From: Paenibacillus chitinolyticus NBRC 15660
GTDB lineage: Bacteria > Bacillota > Bacilli > Paenibacillales > NBRC-103111
Length of the DNA: 64,000 bases
Assembly (NCBI RefSeq): GCF_000739915.1
Contig: NZ_BBJT01000004.1
Coordinates: forward strand, 496,001-560,000
Reading direction: 5' to 3'
Shown here: one piece after another, positions 7,027 to 16,084 of the stretch
Numbering within the stretch: position 1 is the stretch's first letter
Layout of the letters: each line of letters opens with the position of its first letter
Made by a program: the position numbers and the translations under genes
The notes under the pieces: generated by a model
What the model was told of the DNA's origin: nothing
Databases searched by the model: none
What the model saw: the letters and a program-made list of their open reading frames with translations, nothing else

Positions 7027-9927
7027 TTATCTTGCCCCGGCAGGAGGCCCTACGGGCACAGGATTCGATTTCACGGTATAACGTACGGGCTCGCTTAGGC
7101 GGCCCAGCTTGTTCTTCGCCGTAATCTCGATCGGATTGTCGCCCGGAATGAGCTGTACCTGCTGGGATACGCTGCCCGTCCCGGCAAGCTGCCCGTTAAT
7201 ATAAATTTCCGGACTCGGATCGTTGCCGTCTTCCGCTTTAACCGTCACGGTGACCTTGGCCGCTTTCACCGTCAACGGCGGCTGCTCCGCTTTTACCAGC
7301 GGCCGCGGTACCAGGGTCACTTTTTTGCTCACGGTTTCGGAGGCTTTGCCGGACTTGCTCACCGCCTTGAAAACAAGGGGATTCTCCCCTTCGTTCAGTT
7401 TCAGGTCGATGCTCCCGTTCTCGATAACCTTGTCGTTGACATACAGCTTTGTATTTTTATCTGGCTCCTTCAGCGAGGCTTTGACCGTCACCGTCTCGCT
7501 GCCGGTTTTCTCCTGTAAGTCTCCCACGATAACGACCGGAGTCGGAGCCATCCAATCCGATACCGGCTTCCAAAGCACGGCGATAATGGCGATAAACAGG
7601 ATCAGAAAAATGGAGCCTCTAAGTACGATTTTCCGTTTGTTTTTGGCCCAGATACGGGCCCATTTGCCGGACTGCCGCAGTCTGACGGTTTCGAACAATG
7701 CCGCGAATGAAGGATTGCCCGTCTCCAGCAGCTTACGGGATAAAGCCTTGTTGCGGAAAGCCTGCGGAGCGTGAACATCGAACGCGCGGCTGAGCGCCGC
7801 CTTGTAGTACGGATGAATGGCGCCTTTCCCGTCCTGGAAACGGATATCCTCCGCGGACCAGGCGGCGAAATCCGTAAACGTGTCCGTTCCTTGCCCGGCC
7901 GAGGCCACAAAGTTCAGCAGCCGTTCGTAATCGTAGCCGGGCTGCCGATCCGGACCTCTGCCGGTTCCCGGTTTATGGAAAGCCGTCACAAGCTGCCCGA
8001 AACGGGCCGGGGTGACCTCGTTTTGCATCAGCTTCTGAAGAAGGAGCTGCGCCCGGTCCAAATCGACGGGATCCAGACGGGCCATCACATCTTCCGCTTC
8101 GGATTGCTTCTTCCCGTCAAGCGTCAGCACTTTGTACGCCGCCTGTAAGACGCGGAGAACTCCCTCCTGATCGCGCGATGCCTGACCTTTCAGGTCCGGA
8201 TTGATCGGATCGATCAGGAACCCCAGCCCTTGGATATCTTCGATGCCGAGGCCGCTCGGCTTCAAGTCATCCGCCAGCTCCAGATGCACGGCAAGTTTCA
8301 TCCACCGGCTGAACTGCCTCACGCCGTGCCGCTTCTCTCCGGCCGAATTTTGTCTCAACTGTTCGAAATAATCGGTTAACGTCCGGGCCAGAGCGACTTT
8401 CTTCCTGAGATCCGTCCGCATAAGCTTGCGCAGCGGATCGTAAGCTTCCCGGGAGAACAGCTCTTCTCCCATCAGCTCTTCGCTGTGCGACTGCCAGAAG
8501 CCGATCTCGCCGGTAAAAGCCTGCACCGACTTGACCCGCTTCATCCGGTAGCGGATGTAGCCCTCGCCCAAGGCAGGACGGCTCGCCATCAGCCCGCCGA
8601 ATACTCCGGCGAAAACAGCCGGGTAAGCGGCCAGCAGGTCCAGCAGCGGAGCCGCGCCCTCGATCCCGTCTCCCGCGTCCGCATCGGCGGCCCGCGAGAC
8701 GAAGATGCCGAGGCAGCGGGCGATCAGCGCCTTCAACTGCGGTTCGGCAAACTTCTCGTAGCGCATGACGGCTTCCGCATAGTCCGCCGCCACCGCACGG
8801 CCCTTATCCGACGCTTCGCGGGTGAGAAGACCGACAAACAGCTCCTTCAGGCGCGGTTTACGCGGGTAAGATTCGGTCGTGAAGAACGACAGAATCCCGT
8901 TCATAACAGCGGCCCGGTCCTGTTCGTACAGCTCCGTGCGGCCGCGTTCGATCTCATACAGGACGCACAGCCGGGAATAGGCTGCGGCGCTCAGCAAGGT
9001 CTGGGTATCCAGCCCGGAGACCGCTTCGTCGCAGAAGTCGAAGTACTTCTGCAGCTCAGCCGGATTGTTCCGGTTAGACCACACGTAATCCAAGTACGCG
9101 TGGTCCTGGGCGGGCAGCTCCGTGTTCAGGAAGCGGCCGCCGGCGAAATCGAAAATGAAATCTTTTTCGATTTTGCGGTCGGGCAAGCGGATGCTCCCTT
9201 TTTCCGTGAACACGACGTGCAGATGCTGCTTCGCTTCCGGCTCGCTGTTGAAGGTCATGAAGCCGAGCTGCCGGCGTACCGCGTAAGGAAGGCAGCGGTA
9301 CAGGAGTTCCAGCAGGCGCTTGGCGTAGATGGCGCTCTCCGAGATGTCCGTGTTCAGGGAAATGAACACTTTCTTCTTGTTCGCCACGGAGGCAAGCACC
9401 GCGAAGACGAGCTGGCGGAACAGATCCCGGTCGATCTCGAGCTTCTCCAGCAGCTTGTCCCCTTCGCCCGCGCGGATTTCCGGCTCGAACGGGATATCCT
9501 CCAGCTCGGGGATTTCCTTGCCGCCCTGGATGTCGTAGCGGCTCTGGAAGCCGCGGATGCCGAAAATGCGGCGGGGTTCGCGGATGTACGCTTCTTTGCG
9601 CTCCTTCGGAATCACGTACTGGTGCGTGAAGGAAGCGCTGCGCTGCCCCGTGAAGTCCGTCGCCACGTAGACGCTGCGCCCGATTACGAAATCCCCGTTC
9701 TCCGCGTGGTAAGCGACGACCGACTCCGGATACAGCCCGGAGTTTTCTTCCCCGCGTTCCAGAAGCTCTTGCGGTGCCTTATAGACGCAGTATGGGTGCA
9801 GCGCGGATTTGATAAAGGAAGGGTCCAGCCCCGGCGATTTGGCGACCGTATCGAACCCTTCGCTTGTGCGGAAGACCCCCTCGCGGTCCCGCGTAAACAG
9901 GTGCTGTTGAATGTGTTTAGCCATCAC
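7027..9927 (-). CDS. GAP1-type GTPase-associated membrane protein with C-terminal Ig-like domains
   Basis: The 966-aa product has an N-terminal region (HIQQHLFTRDREGVFRTSEGFDTVAKSPGL split across residues 4-33, then YHAENGDFVIGRSVYVATDFTGQR) matching what I know as the GTPase-associated protein 1 (GAP1-N2) domain. A long helical middle follows. One membrane helix lies near residues 769-787 (IFLILFIAIIAVLW), and beyond it two or three beta-sandwich repeats (VTVKASLKEPDKNTKLYVN, VTVTVKAEDGNDPSPEIYIN) extend outside the cell. It overlaps the upstream GTPase gene by 4 bases, fitting direct cooperation. Start is GTG 9927 or ATG 9924. Function is inferred from family context only. Confidence 0.8.
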   Translation of the reverse strand: MMAKHIQQHLFTRDREGVFRTSEGFDTVAKSPGLDPSFIKSALHPYCVYKAPQELLERGEENSGLYPESVVAYHAENGDFVIGRSVYVATDFTGQRSASFTHQYVIPKERKEAYIREPRRIFGIRGFQSRYDIQGGKEIPELEDIPFEPEIRAGEGDKLLEKLEIDRDLFRQLVFAVLASVANKKKVFISLNTDISESAIYAKRLLELLYRCLPYAVRRQLGFMTFNSEPEAKQHLHVVFTEKGSIRLPDRKIEKDFIFDFAGGRFLNTELPAQDHAYLDYVWSNRNNPAELQKYFDFCDEAVSGLDTQTLLSAAAYSRLCVLYEIERGRTELYEQDRAAVMNGILSFFTTESYPRKPRLKELFVGLLTREASDKGRAVAADYAEAVMRYEKFAEPQLKALIARCLGIFVSRAADADAGDGIEGAAPLLDLLAAYPAVFAGVFGGLMASRPALGEGYIRYRMKRVKSVQAFTGEIGFWQSHSEELMGEELFSREAYDPLRKLMRTDLRKKVALARTLTDYFEQLRQNSAGEKRHGVRQFSRWMKLAVHLELADDLKPSGLGIEDIQGLGFLIDPINPDLKGQASRDQEGVLRVLQAAYKVLTLDGKKQSEAEDVMARLDPVDLDRAQLLLQKLMQNEVTPARFGQLVTAFHKPGTGRGPDRQPGYDYERLLNFVASAGQGTDTFTDFAAWSAEDIRFQDGKGAIHPYYKAALSRAFDVHAPQAFRNKALSRKLLETGNPSFAALFETVRLRQSGKWARIWAKNKRKIVLRGSIFLILFIAIIAVLWKPVSDWMAPTPVVIVGDLQEKTGSETVTVKASLKEPDKNTKLYVNDKVIENGSIDLKLNEGENPLVFKAVSKSGKASETVSKKVTLVPRPLVKAEQPPLTVKAAKVTVTVKAEDGNDPSPEIYINGQLAGTGSVSQQVQLIPGDNPIEITAKNKLGRLSEPVRYTVKSNPVPVGPPAGAR

Positions 9928-11189
9928 GTCGCATCTCTCCTTGCGATATAGCCCAGCTTGTGCAGCAGCCAGATGAACGGCTCGTCGACCCGGGTCGGAT
10001 TAATGACGCCCGAAATCTGCTTGTTCACGGGATTGGTGCCGAGTGCGGAAACCGCGAAGTAAGCCGTATTCGAAAAATAGACGTCTACCGCGTCCTTGAA
10101 CGGACGGTCCACTTTTTCAATAAAACGGCCGATTTCGCCGTTAATGTTTTCGAACTCCGATTCGTCGAGATAGCCCTGATGGACGACATTTCGGAATACG
10201 TTGCTGTTCGGCTGGATGTACTCGCTGTCTTCTTCCTTCAAATACTGGAGCATGTCGCTCTTCGTCAAGACGATCGCCGTCGGAATCTCCGTCTTGGAGT
10301 TGCTCTGGTGGGCGATAAAATTCTCGAACAGCGAAATAACCACCTCGCGCGGCTCGTCGTACCGGTTGGCGAATTCGCCCTGCTCCCCGCCGACATTGAT
10401 CTGAATTTTGTCCCGGATGCTCCGGATTTGCAGAGGGTCGACTAGAAACAGGATACCCGATGAATTTTTGATATGAGACGCATAAATATCGAGATATTCC
10501 CTCTGAACCATACCCTCGCCCGCCACATCGAAAAAGACGATCGTCAGCGGAGCCTCACGCTCATCCTTAAACACGAACTGGAAAATAAACGGCTCCTGCT
10601 GTTCGTTCGGGTTGGTCGATTGCAGCATGCTGCCCCGTTCGAAGATCGGCTCGTGATAGTGCTGCCGGAATTTGCGGGAAATTTCCGCGCTCAGCGGCAT
10701 GCAGGCCGCGTTAAAATTCGAAGCCGTCGTATGTTGGAGCGTATGGATCAGCGAAGTCATATAGACAGACTTGCCGACCTGCGAAGCGCCCACGATCGAA
10801 ATAATATTGCTCGGCACTTTACCGGCCGAAATCGGCAGCTCGTTATGGCAGTACGGACACAAGCGCCGCCGGGTCGTTTCCCCGTAACGGTCGGTTACGG
10901 CGACGAGCACGTTCTGTACATATGTCTTGTACGAGTCGGGAATCGTTGAAGGCAGAATAACGGCCTCCATGTCCACCTCGGACAAATTGAATTTGCGCCT
11001 CCAGCTATTCAGACGCTCGTCCTCCTGAAGCATAAAATCATCGTCGCTATCCTTGATATGAGTGGCCCGGAACACAACATCGTTGGGCTCGAACTTATTG
11101 AAGCAGTACGGGCAGACGATGCTGTAATAAGGCGGCCGCTCTTTCTCGGGCGGCTTTTTTTCGAAAAGACTTTTCAGATACCCTAGCAT
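9924..11189 (-). CDS. Zinc-ribbon TRAFAC-type GTPase
   Basis: The 421-aa product carries two CPYC pairs (C26/C29 and C111/C114) that would form a zinc ribbon. A GTPase core follows: P-loop VGASQVGKS (133-141), switch motif FFDVAGEGM and base-recognition motif LTKSD. It is soluble, without signal or membrane segment, and has a good GGAGAGG ribosome site. Such GTPases recur next to GAP1-like, vWA and tubulin-like proteins in multi-gene bacterial systems thought to act in conflict or envelope stress. It starts 12 bases after the 211-aa gene and overlaps the GAP1-like gene, so these three are tightly coupled. Confidence 0.85.
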   Translation of the reverse strand: MLGYLKSLFEKKPPEKERPPYYSIVCPYCFNKFEPNDVVFRATHIKDSDDDFMLQEDERLNSWRRKFNLSEVDMEAVILPSTIPDSYKTYVQNVLVAVTDRYGETTRRRLCPYCHNELPISAGKVPSNIISIVGASQVGKSVYMTSLIHTLQHTTASNFNAACMPLSAEISRKFRQHYHEPIFERGSMLQSTNPNEQQEPFIFQFVFKDEREAPLTIVFFDVAGEGMVQREYLDIYASHIKNSSGILFLVDPLQIRSIRDKIQINVGGEQGEFANRYDEPREVVISLFENFIAHQSNSKTEIPTAIVLTKSDMLQYLKEEDSEYIQPNSNVFRNVVHQGYLDESEFENINGEIGRFIEKVDRPFKDAVDVYFSNTAYFAVSALGTNPVNKQISGVINPTRVDEPFIWLLHKLGYIARRDAT

Positions 11190-11201
11190 GTGCGCCTCTC
11201 C

Positions 11202-11837
11202 TCATTCCTGGATTAGTTCATAAACATCCCCGTAACGGGAATCGGTGAAAAAAAGCCGCAGAAAATCGTGCTTGCCGATTTCGATCTCCGGCAGGGTCTG
11301 CGTGCCCGCCTCGAAATCCCGGCGGAAAGGATAAGCGGTGCCGTCCTGCCGTCCCGCCGGATGGCCGCCTTCCTTCTTCACGTAACAAAGCGCTTCCTGT
11401 GGCACCGGAATCTCGCAAAACAATTGAATTTTCGCGGACTTGTATTTGCCGAACAACCGGCCTCCGTATTTAATCGAATACCGGATCCGGGCTTTGCCTG
11501 CGCTGACCCGAATGGTGTTGTCCGTGCCGGTCTGCCGGTACGGAGCCACGCGGCCGTCCTTCATGACGCACGGGAAAATGCGGTACCCCCGCATTCCGAT
11601 GTACTCCATGCGCTCGCGGTAACCGCCGGACGCCTTGTACTCTTCCCGCGTAAACAGCTTGAGCTGATGCGGGGCAAGCTGCTCGGGCGGCTCCTCGCTT
11701 CCGCTCTCGAAGCTGTACACATAGACCGCGCCGACTTCCTTGGGCCACTGCCATGTCAGCAGGCACTCCCCTTCACGCGCCGGCTGCGAAGCCAGCTTCG
11801 TGATCCGGTTCTCTTCGTTGATTTCTTCCCATTGCAT
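11202..11837 (-). CDS. Uncharacterised beta-rich protein of the GTPase/tubulin operon
   Basis: This 211-aa soluble protein has no recognised motif. It contains alternating aromatic and polar residues typical of beta-sandwich folds (CLLTWQWPKEVGAVYVYSFE, IRVSAGKARIRYSIKYGG, KSAKIQLFCEIPVP). The first part resembles a fibronectin-type layout where a Trp-containing strand is followed by a Tyr strand, so it may be a repeated Ig/FN3-like adaptor. It sits directly before the GTPase gene with a 12-base gap, implying a shared complex. Function unknown. Confidence 0.7.
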   Translation of the reverse strand: MQWEEINEENRITKLASQPAREGECLLTWQWPKEVGAVYVYSFESGSEEPPEQLAPHQLKLFTREEYKASGGYRERMEYIGMRGYRIFPCVMKDGRVAPYRQTGTDNTIRVSAGKARIRYSIKYGGRLFGKYKSAKIQLFCEIPVPQEALCYVKKEGGHPAGRQDGTAYPFRRDFEAGTQTLPEIEIGKHDFLRLFFTDSRYGDVYELIQE

Positions 11838-11910
11838 GCAAATCGCCTCACTTGATCACTAGCCTACTTGTTAAACGTCGTGCGCTGGCGCTGCAGGCCC
11901 CCTGTATTCC

Positions 11911-11940
11911 GCACCGCGCGAAGCTTCCAGCGCGCGGTGC
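11911..11940. repeat. Perfect GC-rich inverted repeat between operon genes
   Basis: GCACCGCGCG and its complement around a 10-base loop, in the 190-base gap between the vWA membrane protein and the 211-aa gene. No T-tract follows, so an RNA-stability or processing hairpin is more likely than a terminator. Confidence 0.5.
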
Positions 11941-12027
11941 TCGGCGTCACATGACGGTGGTCAACCACATGCCTCCGGAGCACCGAACGCTGATTTGCGC
12001 TTCTCCCCTGCTTGCGGGCAGCCCGGT

Positions 12028-13311
12028 TCAGCGGAACTTCTTGCCGACCGGCGCGCTGTCCTTTCTGCCGTAACGCCCCTCTTCGAGCCGGGCCCGCTGG
12101 TAATTTTTGCGCAGACCCGAATGGGAATCGTTCGTGCTAACCGGGATGAGCAGAGCCCCCAGCGATAAAACGAAGGCAAGCACGATGTCAGCCACCGCCC
12201 GGTAGAAGAACGGAATGTTCGTTCCGGGCATTCCGGTTTCCAGCACAAGTCCGGCCAAAAGGCCCGCAAGCGTACCGCCAATGGCAAAGCTGAGCGCGAG
12301 ATGGCGGTTGTCGAAGATGATGCCCAGCGAAAGGCCGATCAGCGTACCGATCAGCAGAATAAACGCCACCCGCAGGAATGCGTGGAACCCGTCCGAAGCG
12401 GCGGCTCCCAGGCGTTCCCCCGCAAGATGCCACGGCTGCTGGGCCGTGTAAATCTGCTCGAACGCATCCGTAATGCGGTCCGCGCTTTTCACGTCATGGA
12501 AGGAGCCGCTCGTCTGCTCGGCGATGCGCTGGAGCAGCTGGATGCCTTCCACCTGGGAATCGTCGATGCCGACCGTATGGACGCTGATCCCCGCCTTAAC
12601 GAACGGAGACAGCACCTCCGTCGTATTCACATCGCTGTAGCCGTCCGAGATCAGGATAACAGAAGAAGAGCTGTCCGCCGCTCCGTCCTTCTTCAGCTGA
12701 TCCATGACCGTCGTCAAAGCCCGGCCGATATCCGTCTGGCCCGTCGGCTCGCCGATCTTGTCCAGCCTGCCGCGGAGTTCTTCCCGGCCGGAGCCGGTAA
12801 GCTTCGTGAGCGGGGCGATAAGCTGTGTTTCCTCATTAAACGTAAACACCGCCGCACTGTTTTTGCCGTCCATCCGGCCGATCAGAGACTTGGCCGCCTG
12901 GAGGCTCTGTTTCTGCGGATCGTTCTGCGACATGCTGTCCGATTTGTCGATGACCAGCACATAGTTTTGCGGCGCCTTCTTCGTGCCGAGCACCTGGAAG
13001 CCGTACAAAACCTGGAACAGCGCCCCCGCTATAAACAGCATCACGAGCGTAGCCGGGACGAGAAACTTCCAGCCGTCGCCCGCGTATCGCAGACGCCAGT
13101 TTTTTCCGTTCAGCTGCGGCGAAATCATCTCCGCCACAAGGCAGAACAGGCCGACAAACAAGGCCAACTGCCCGAAATAGACCCCCATCAGCACCGTTTC
13201 ATGCCAGCTTCCTTCCCAGCGGTTCAAAATAAATTCGCCGACGATAAACCCGACGAATCCTCCGATTACGCTGAATAAGGTCAGCAGCGGATTCCATTTT
13301 CTCTGTTTCAC
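12028..13311 (-). CDS. Membrane protein with cytosolic or surface vWA domain
   Basis: This 427-aa protein has three membrane helices before residue 105. A von Willebrand A domain follows with an intact MIDAS motif (D122-x-S124-x-S126 in VIDKSDSMS) plus a conserved T in GQTDIG and the late ILISDGYSD strand. Three more hydrophobic helices follow (about 309-395), then a basic tail. vWA domains with MIDAS bind a metal and mediate protein assembly. It lies between the 853-aa and 211-aa genes on the same strand and is a second vWA protein in this cluster. The pairing of vWA with GTPase and tubulin-like proteins points to a membrane-linked complex. Confidence 0.85.
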   Translation of the reverse strand: MKQRKWNPLLTLFSVIGGFVGFIVGEFILNRWEGSWHETVLMGVYFGQLALFVGLFCLVAEMISPQLNGKNWRLRYAGDGWKFLVPATLVMLFIAGALFQVLYGFQVLGTKKAPQNYVLVIDKSDSMSQNDPQKQSLQAAKSLIGRMDGKNSAAVFTFNEETQLIAPLTKLTGSGREELRGRLDKIGEPTGQTDIGRALTTVMDQLKKDGAADSSSSVILISDGYSDVNTTEVLSPFVKAGISVHTVGIDDSQVEGIQLLQRIAEQTSGSFHDVKSADRITDAFEQIYTAQQPWHLAGERLGAAASDGFHAFLRVAFILLIGTLIGLSLGIIFDNRHLALSFAIGGTLAGLLAGLVLETGMPGTNIPFFYRAVADIVLAFVLSLGALLIPVSTNDSHSGLRKNYQRARLEEGRYGRKDSAPVGKKFR

Positions 13312-13370
13312 AGGTCTCCCCCTCTTTTCTTTATTGTCCTACGAGCAGAGTGCCGTCACCTAGCCGTACT

Positions 13371-15932
13371 TTATGAAAGCTTCGTGCTGTCCGTTCCTGT
13401 TTCGGGCAGTTCCATGCTGTGAAAGCGATAGCCGTTCTCCGTATACGTCTCGTAATAGCGCCTGCTGTTCCGGTACACCATCAGATCCTCCAGCCTGAAG
13501 CCGCCCATGAGCCGGAGCTTTTCGATTCCGCCCGGTTTCTTCTCATGCACGCAGCCGAGCTTGTACGTCCGGCTTCCGCCGTCAACCGCAAACGCATATT
13601 GGATAAACTCACTCCGCGAGTCGCCGAAAAAGTATTTTTCTTCATGACGGTTGCGGTGGGTGGAATGATACACATCGATCCGGACCGCGGCTTCGTTCTC
13701 AAGCGTCGTATAAAGATCGCGGAAAAGGTCTTCCTTCGAAAGCACATCCCGGTTATCGTAGCTGGCGGCCACATTGGCCCGCTCCAGCAGCTCCGCTTCG
13801 AACGTCTGATGGAAAAGAGGATGAACGAGCACGTCCCGGCGGGCCGTGGCCATCAATTTCCGAAGCCACTGAGCGGCATCCCGGTCGATTTCAACGGAAA
13901 CGTTCCCCAGGAACCGTTCGTCGAAATAAAACCGGCTCTCTCTGCGCCCTTCCATCTCCGTCAAAATCTGCTTCACCACGTGCTCGTAGTACTCGTTGAT
14001 ATTGCGGCCCAGATAGTCGCTCGCCGCCGTAATTCCGCTGCGGCTCGTATCGAGCAGAAGCTTCTCCAGGCTGTCCATCTGCCGGACGGCCGCGGCCGCC
14101 CGCTCCCTCAGCTCCTCCAGCTTGTCCAGGTATGCCGTCATCAGCTTCTGCTTCAATTCCAGAACGAGCAGATCGCGTCTTAGGCCGTAGGCTTCATCCA
14201 GCAGGTGACGGATCAGGTTCTTTACCGAGGCCTTGTCGGATTTCCAGCCGAACAGCGAGCCTTTGCCTATCGGCTGCCGGTCCACACGTTCGCCGTAAAA
14301 ATTGTCCAGCTCATCCCGGAGCTGATCGGCCCGGTTCCCCGCGTCCTTCAGCTGCTGCCTCAGTTCACCCGGCAGGCTCCGGCTTCCGGCGCCGCTTTCC
14401 TCCGCAAGCCAGCGGTTCAGAGCGTAGTACCCGTAAGCCGGGTCGTCTACGACGCGCTCCTTCAGGGTGCGCTCCAGCCGCTTGGCGAAGCCGCGTTCCG
14501 CGAAGGCCGCCTCCGCTCTCTGCCGGACGTTCATGTCGAAAAACCGGCGGGCGCTGTCCTGAAACAGCGCAAGCTCCGCCTCTTTCAAAGACATGGACTT
14601 CAGCTCCCCGTAAGAAACCGGGTCGTGCATAAGTCCGTACATCTCCTCCACGGCCTGCTCCCGTCCCGGCACGACCGATTCGACCTCACGGTCCCACAAC
14701 TGGGGCTCCATGGAGATCAGATCGGGCAGCAGCCGGGCGCCGCCCTGGACGTTCTCCTCCATCTTCTCCCGTACATGCCGGTAAAGATGATACAGGACGG
14801 TCAGGGCGATCGCCGAATTCGGACGGCTGACTCTGGAATACCCCGCCGATACGTAGCCGACGCCTTCTTCTCCGGGCGGCGCTATGTTTTGTTTGAAATG
14901 CTGGTGATTGTACGTGCCCGCCTTAGACGAATCGCCTTCGTTTTCGGCTTTGATATGCCGGTATTTCAGCAGATTCAGCGAGCTGATCGTTTCGTAGCTG
15001 CCTTTCATTCCGCTCTCGGTAAAAATGCCCCGCTCATCCTTGTCGCTCAAGAGATAGACCGTGTCGAAAAGCGGGGAAGGGCCGTGCTGAGCGGGAAGCG
15101 TAATGCCTTCGCCCGTCACTTGAAGCGGGCTTGAGAAGGTATAGTCCCTGCTCTGCAGCACTTCCAGCTCCCTGAGAAAGCTGAAGCTCATGGAAGCGCG
15201 GAGAGCGAATTCCTCTCCGACCTGCTTCTCTTCGAGCAGCCCGTACAGATCCACGATCACGGAGCGGAAATGCTCGCCGAAGATCGTCTCCATCAGGGCG
15301 GTCAGCTCCGGCAGCAGCACGTTGCAGGGATCGTCGAGCCTTGTGACGACCGCGATGTTCAGCCGCTGGAGATTTGAGTACAGCCTGCCGAATTCGGAAA
15401 TCCGGCTGTTCATTCTGCGCAGCAGAACGTTCAGCTCCAGCAGCTTTTCCCGGTTGGACCGGAAGCTGTCGTGGAGGTCCGGTCTTGCCGTGCGTGCGTT
15501 ATTTCCCGGGACCGGCAGCGTCCAGGTGTAGATATTGCCGGCTTCGGGGCCGCCGGCCGGATCACTCCGGTGCGTCCCGCCGCTGCGGGGCAGGTCCCTG
15601 TAATCCGGGACGGCCTGCCCGGAACGCTTCTCCGCCTCCGGCGGATCAGCCTGCGGCCAATCCTGACGGGCTGCGGCCTCATGCTCCGCATGCGGCCCGC
15701 CGGATTCTTCGCGGGACCGCTCCGTTCCGACATGGAGGTAAACGACCCCCGTGCTGTTGTTCCACCTGCGGTTGTTGATTTCCGCCATCGTCTGCAGGGC
15801 TTCCGCCGATGTATCGCCCAGGAACAGAAAAACGAGCGGATGGTGAATGCTGCGCTGCTCATCTCCGTCCAAACCCGTGCTGTCCGTTTCCGCGGCATAT
15901 TCGTTTGCGAACGCCACCAATTTCTCCCGCAT
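13371..15932 (-). CDS. Large uncharacterised partner of the tubulin-like protein
   Basis: The 853-aa soluble protein starts at an ATG with AGGAGTGAGG upstream. Near residue 31 it has strand-helix-strand HPLVFLFLGDTSAEALQTM ... GVVYLHVGTE, spaced like the first two strands of the tubulin-like neighbour (LVIGLGGTGIDALL ... VEFLAIETNEHD) but without the glycine-rich nucleotide loop. A low-complexity polar insert follows (about 72-130), then a long helical region (LRQQLKDAGNRADQLRDEL) and a mixed C-terminus. It may be a degenerate, non-GTP-binding tubulin-like subunit; this is inference. It lies 152 bases after the tubulin-like gene. Confidence 0.7.
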   Translation of the reverse strand: MREKLVAFANEYAAETDSTGLDGDEQRSIHHPLVFLFLGDTSAEALQTMAEINNRRWNNSTGVVYLHVGTERSREESGGPHAEHEAAARQDWPQADPPEAEKRSGQAVPDYRDLPRSGGTHRSDPAGGPEAGNIYTWTLPVPGNNARTARPDLHDSFRSNREKLLELNVLLRRMNSRISEFGRLYSNLQRLNIAVVTRLDDPCNVLLPELTALMETIFGEHFRSVIVDLYGLLEEKQVGEEFALRASMSFSFLRELEVLQSRDYTFSSPLQVTGEGITLPAQHGPSPLFDTVYLLSDKDERGIFTESGMKGSYETISSLNLLKYRHIKAENEGDSSKAGTYNHQHFKQNIAPPGEEGVGYVSAGYSRVSRPNSAIALTVLYHLYRHVREKMEENVQGGARLLPDLISMEPQLWDREVESVVPGREQAVEEMYGLMHDPVSYGELKSMSLKEAELALFQDSARRFFDMNVRQRAEAAFAERGFAKRLERTLKERVVDDPAYGYYALNRWLAEESGAGSRSLPGELRQQLKDAGNRADQLRDELDNFYGERVDRQPIGKGSLFGWKSDKASVKNLIRHLLDEAYGLRRDLLVLELKQKLMTAYLDKLEELRERAAAAVRQMDSLEKLLLDTSRSGITAASDYLGRNINEYYEHVVKQILTEMEGRRESRFYFDERFLGNVSVEIDRDAAQWLRKLMATARRDVLVHPLFHQTFEAELLERANVAASYDNRDVLSKEDLFRDLYTTLENEAAVRIDVYHSTHRNRHEEKYFFGDSRSEFIQYAFAVDGGSRTYKLGCVHEKKPGGIEKLRLMGGFRLEDLMVYRNSRRYYETYTENGYRFHSMELPETGTDSTKLS

Positions 15933-16084
15933 GGTTTCCTCACTCCTATCCTTTGGGCGTCAGTGCAGAGAAGGACGGTTCGTGTGAACACGCCGTCCCG
16001 CCTGCATCCTTTTATCCGTGGAATACCCGCGTAATTTCTGCATTTCCGTCGTTTTGTCTCTGCTTGATTCTAATCTTCACAGGG

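Noticed and set aside
8485-9951. 488-aa open frame on the plus strand inside the GAP1-like gene
   Set aside because: Antisense shadow; Arg/Leu/Val-rich low-information composition, no ribosome site.
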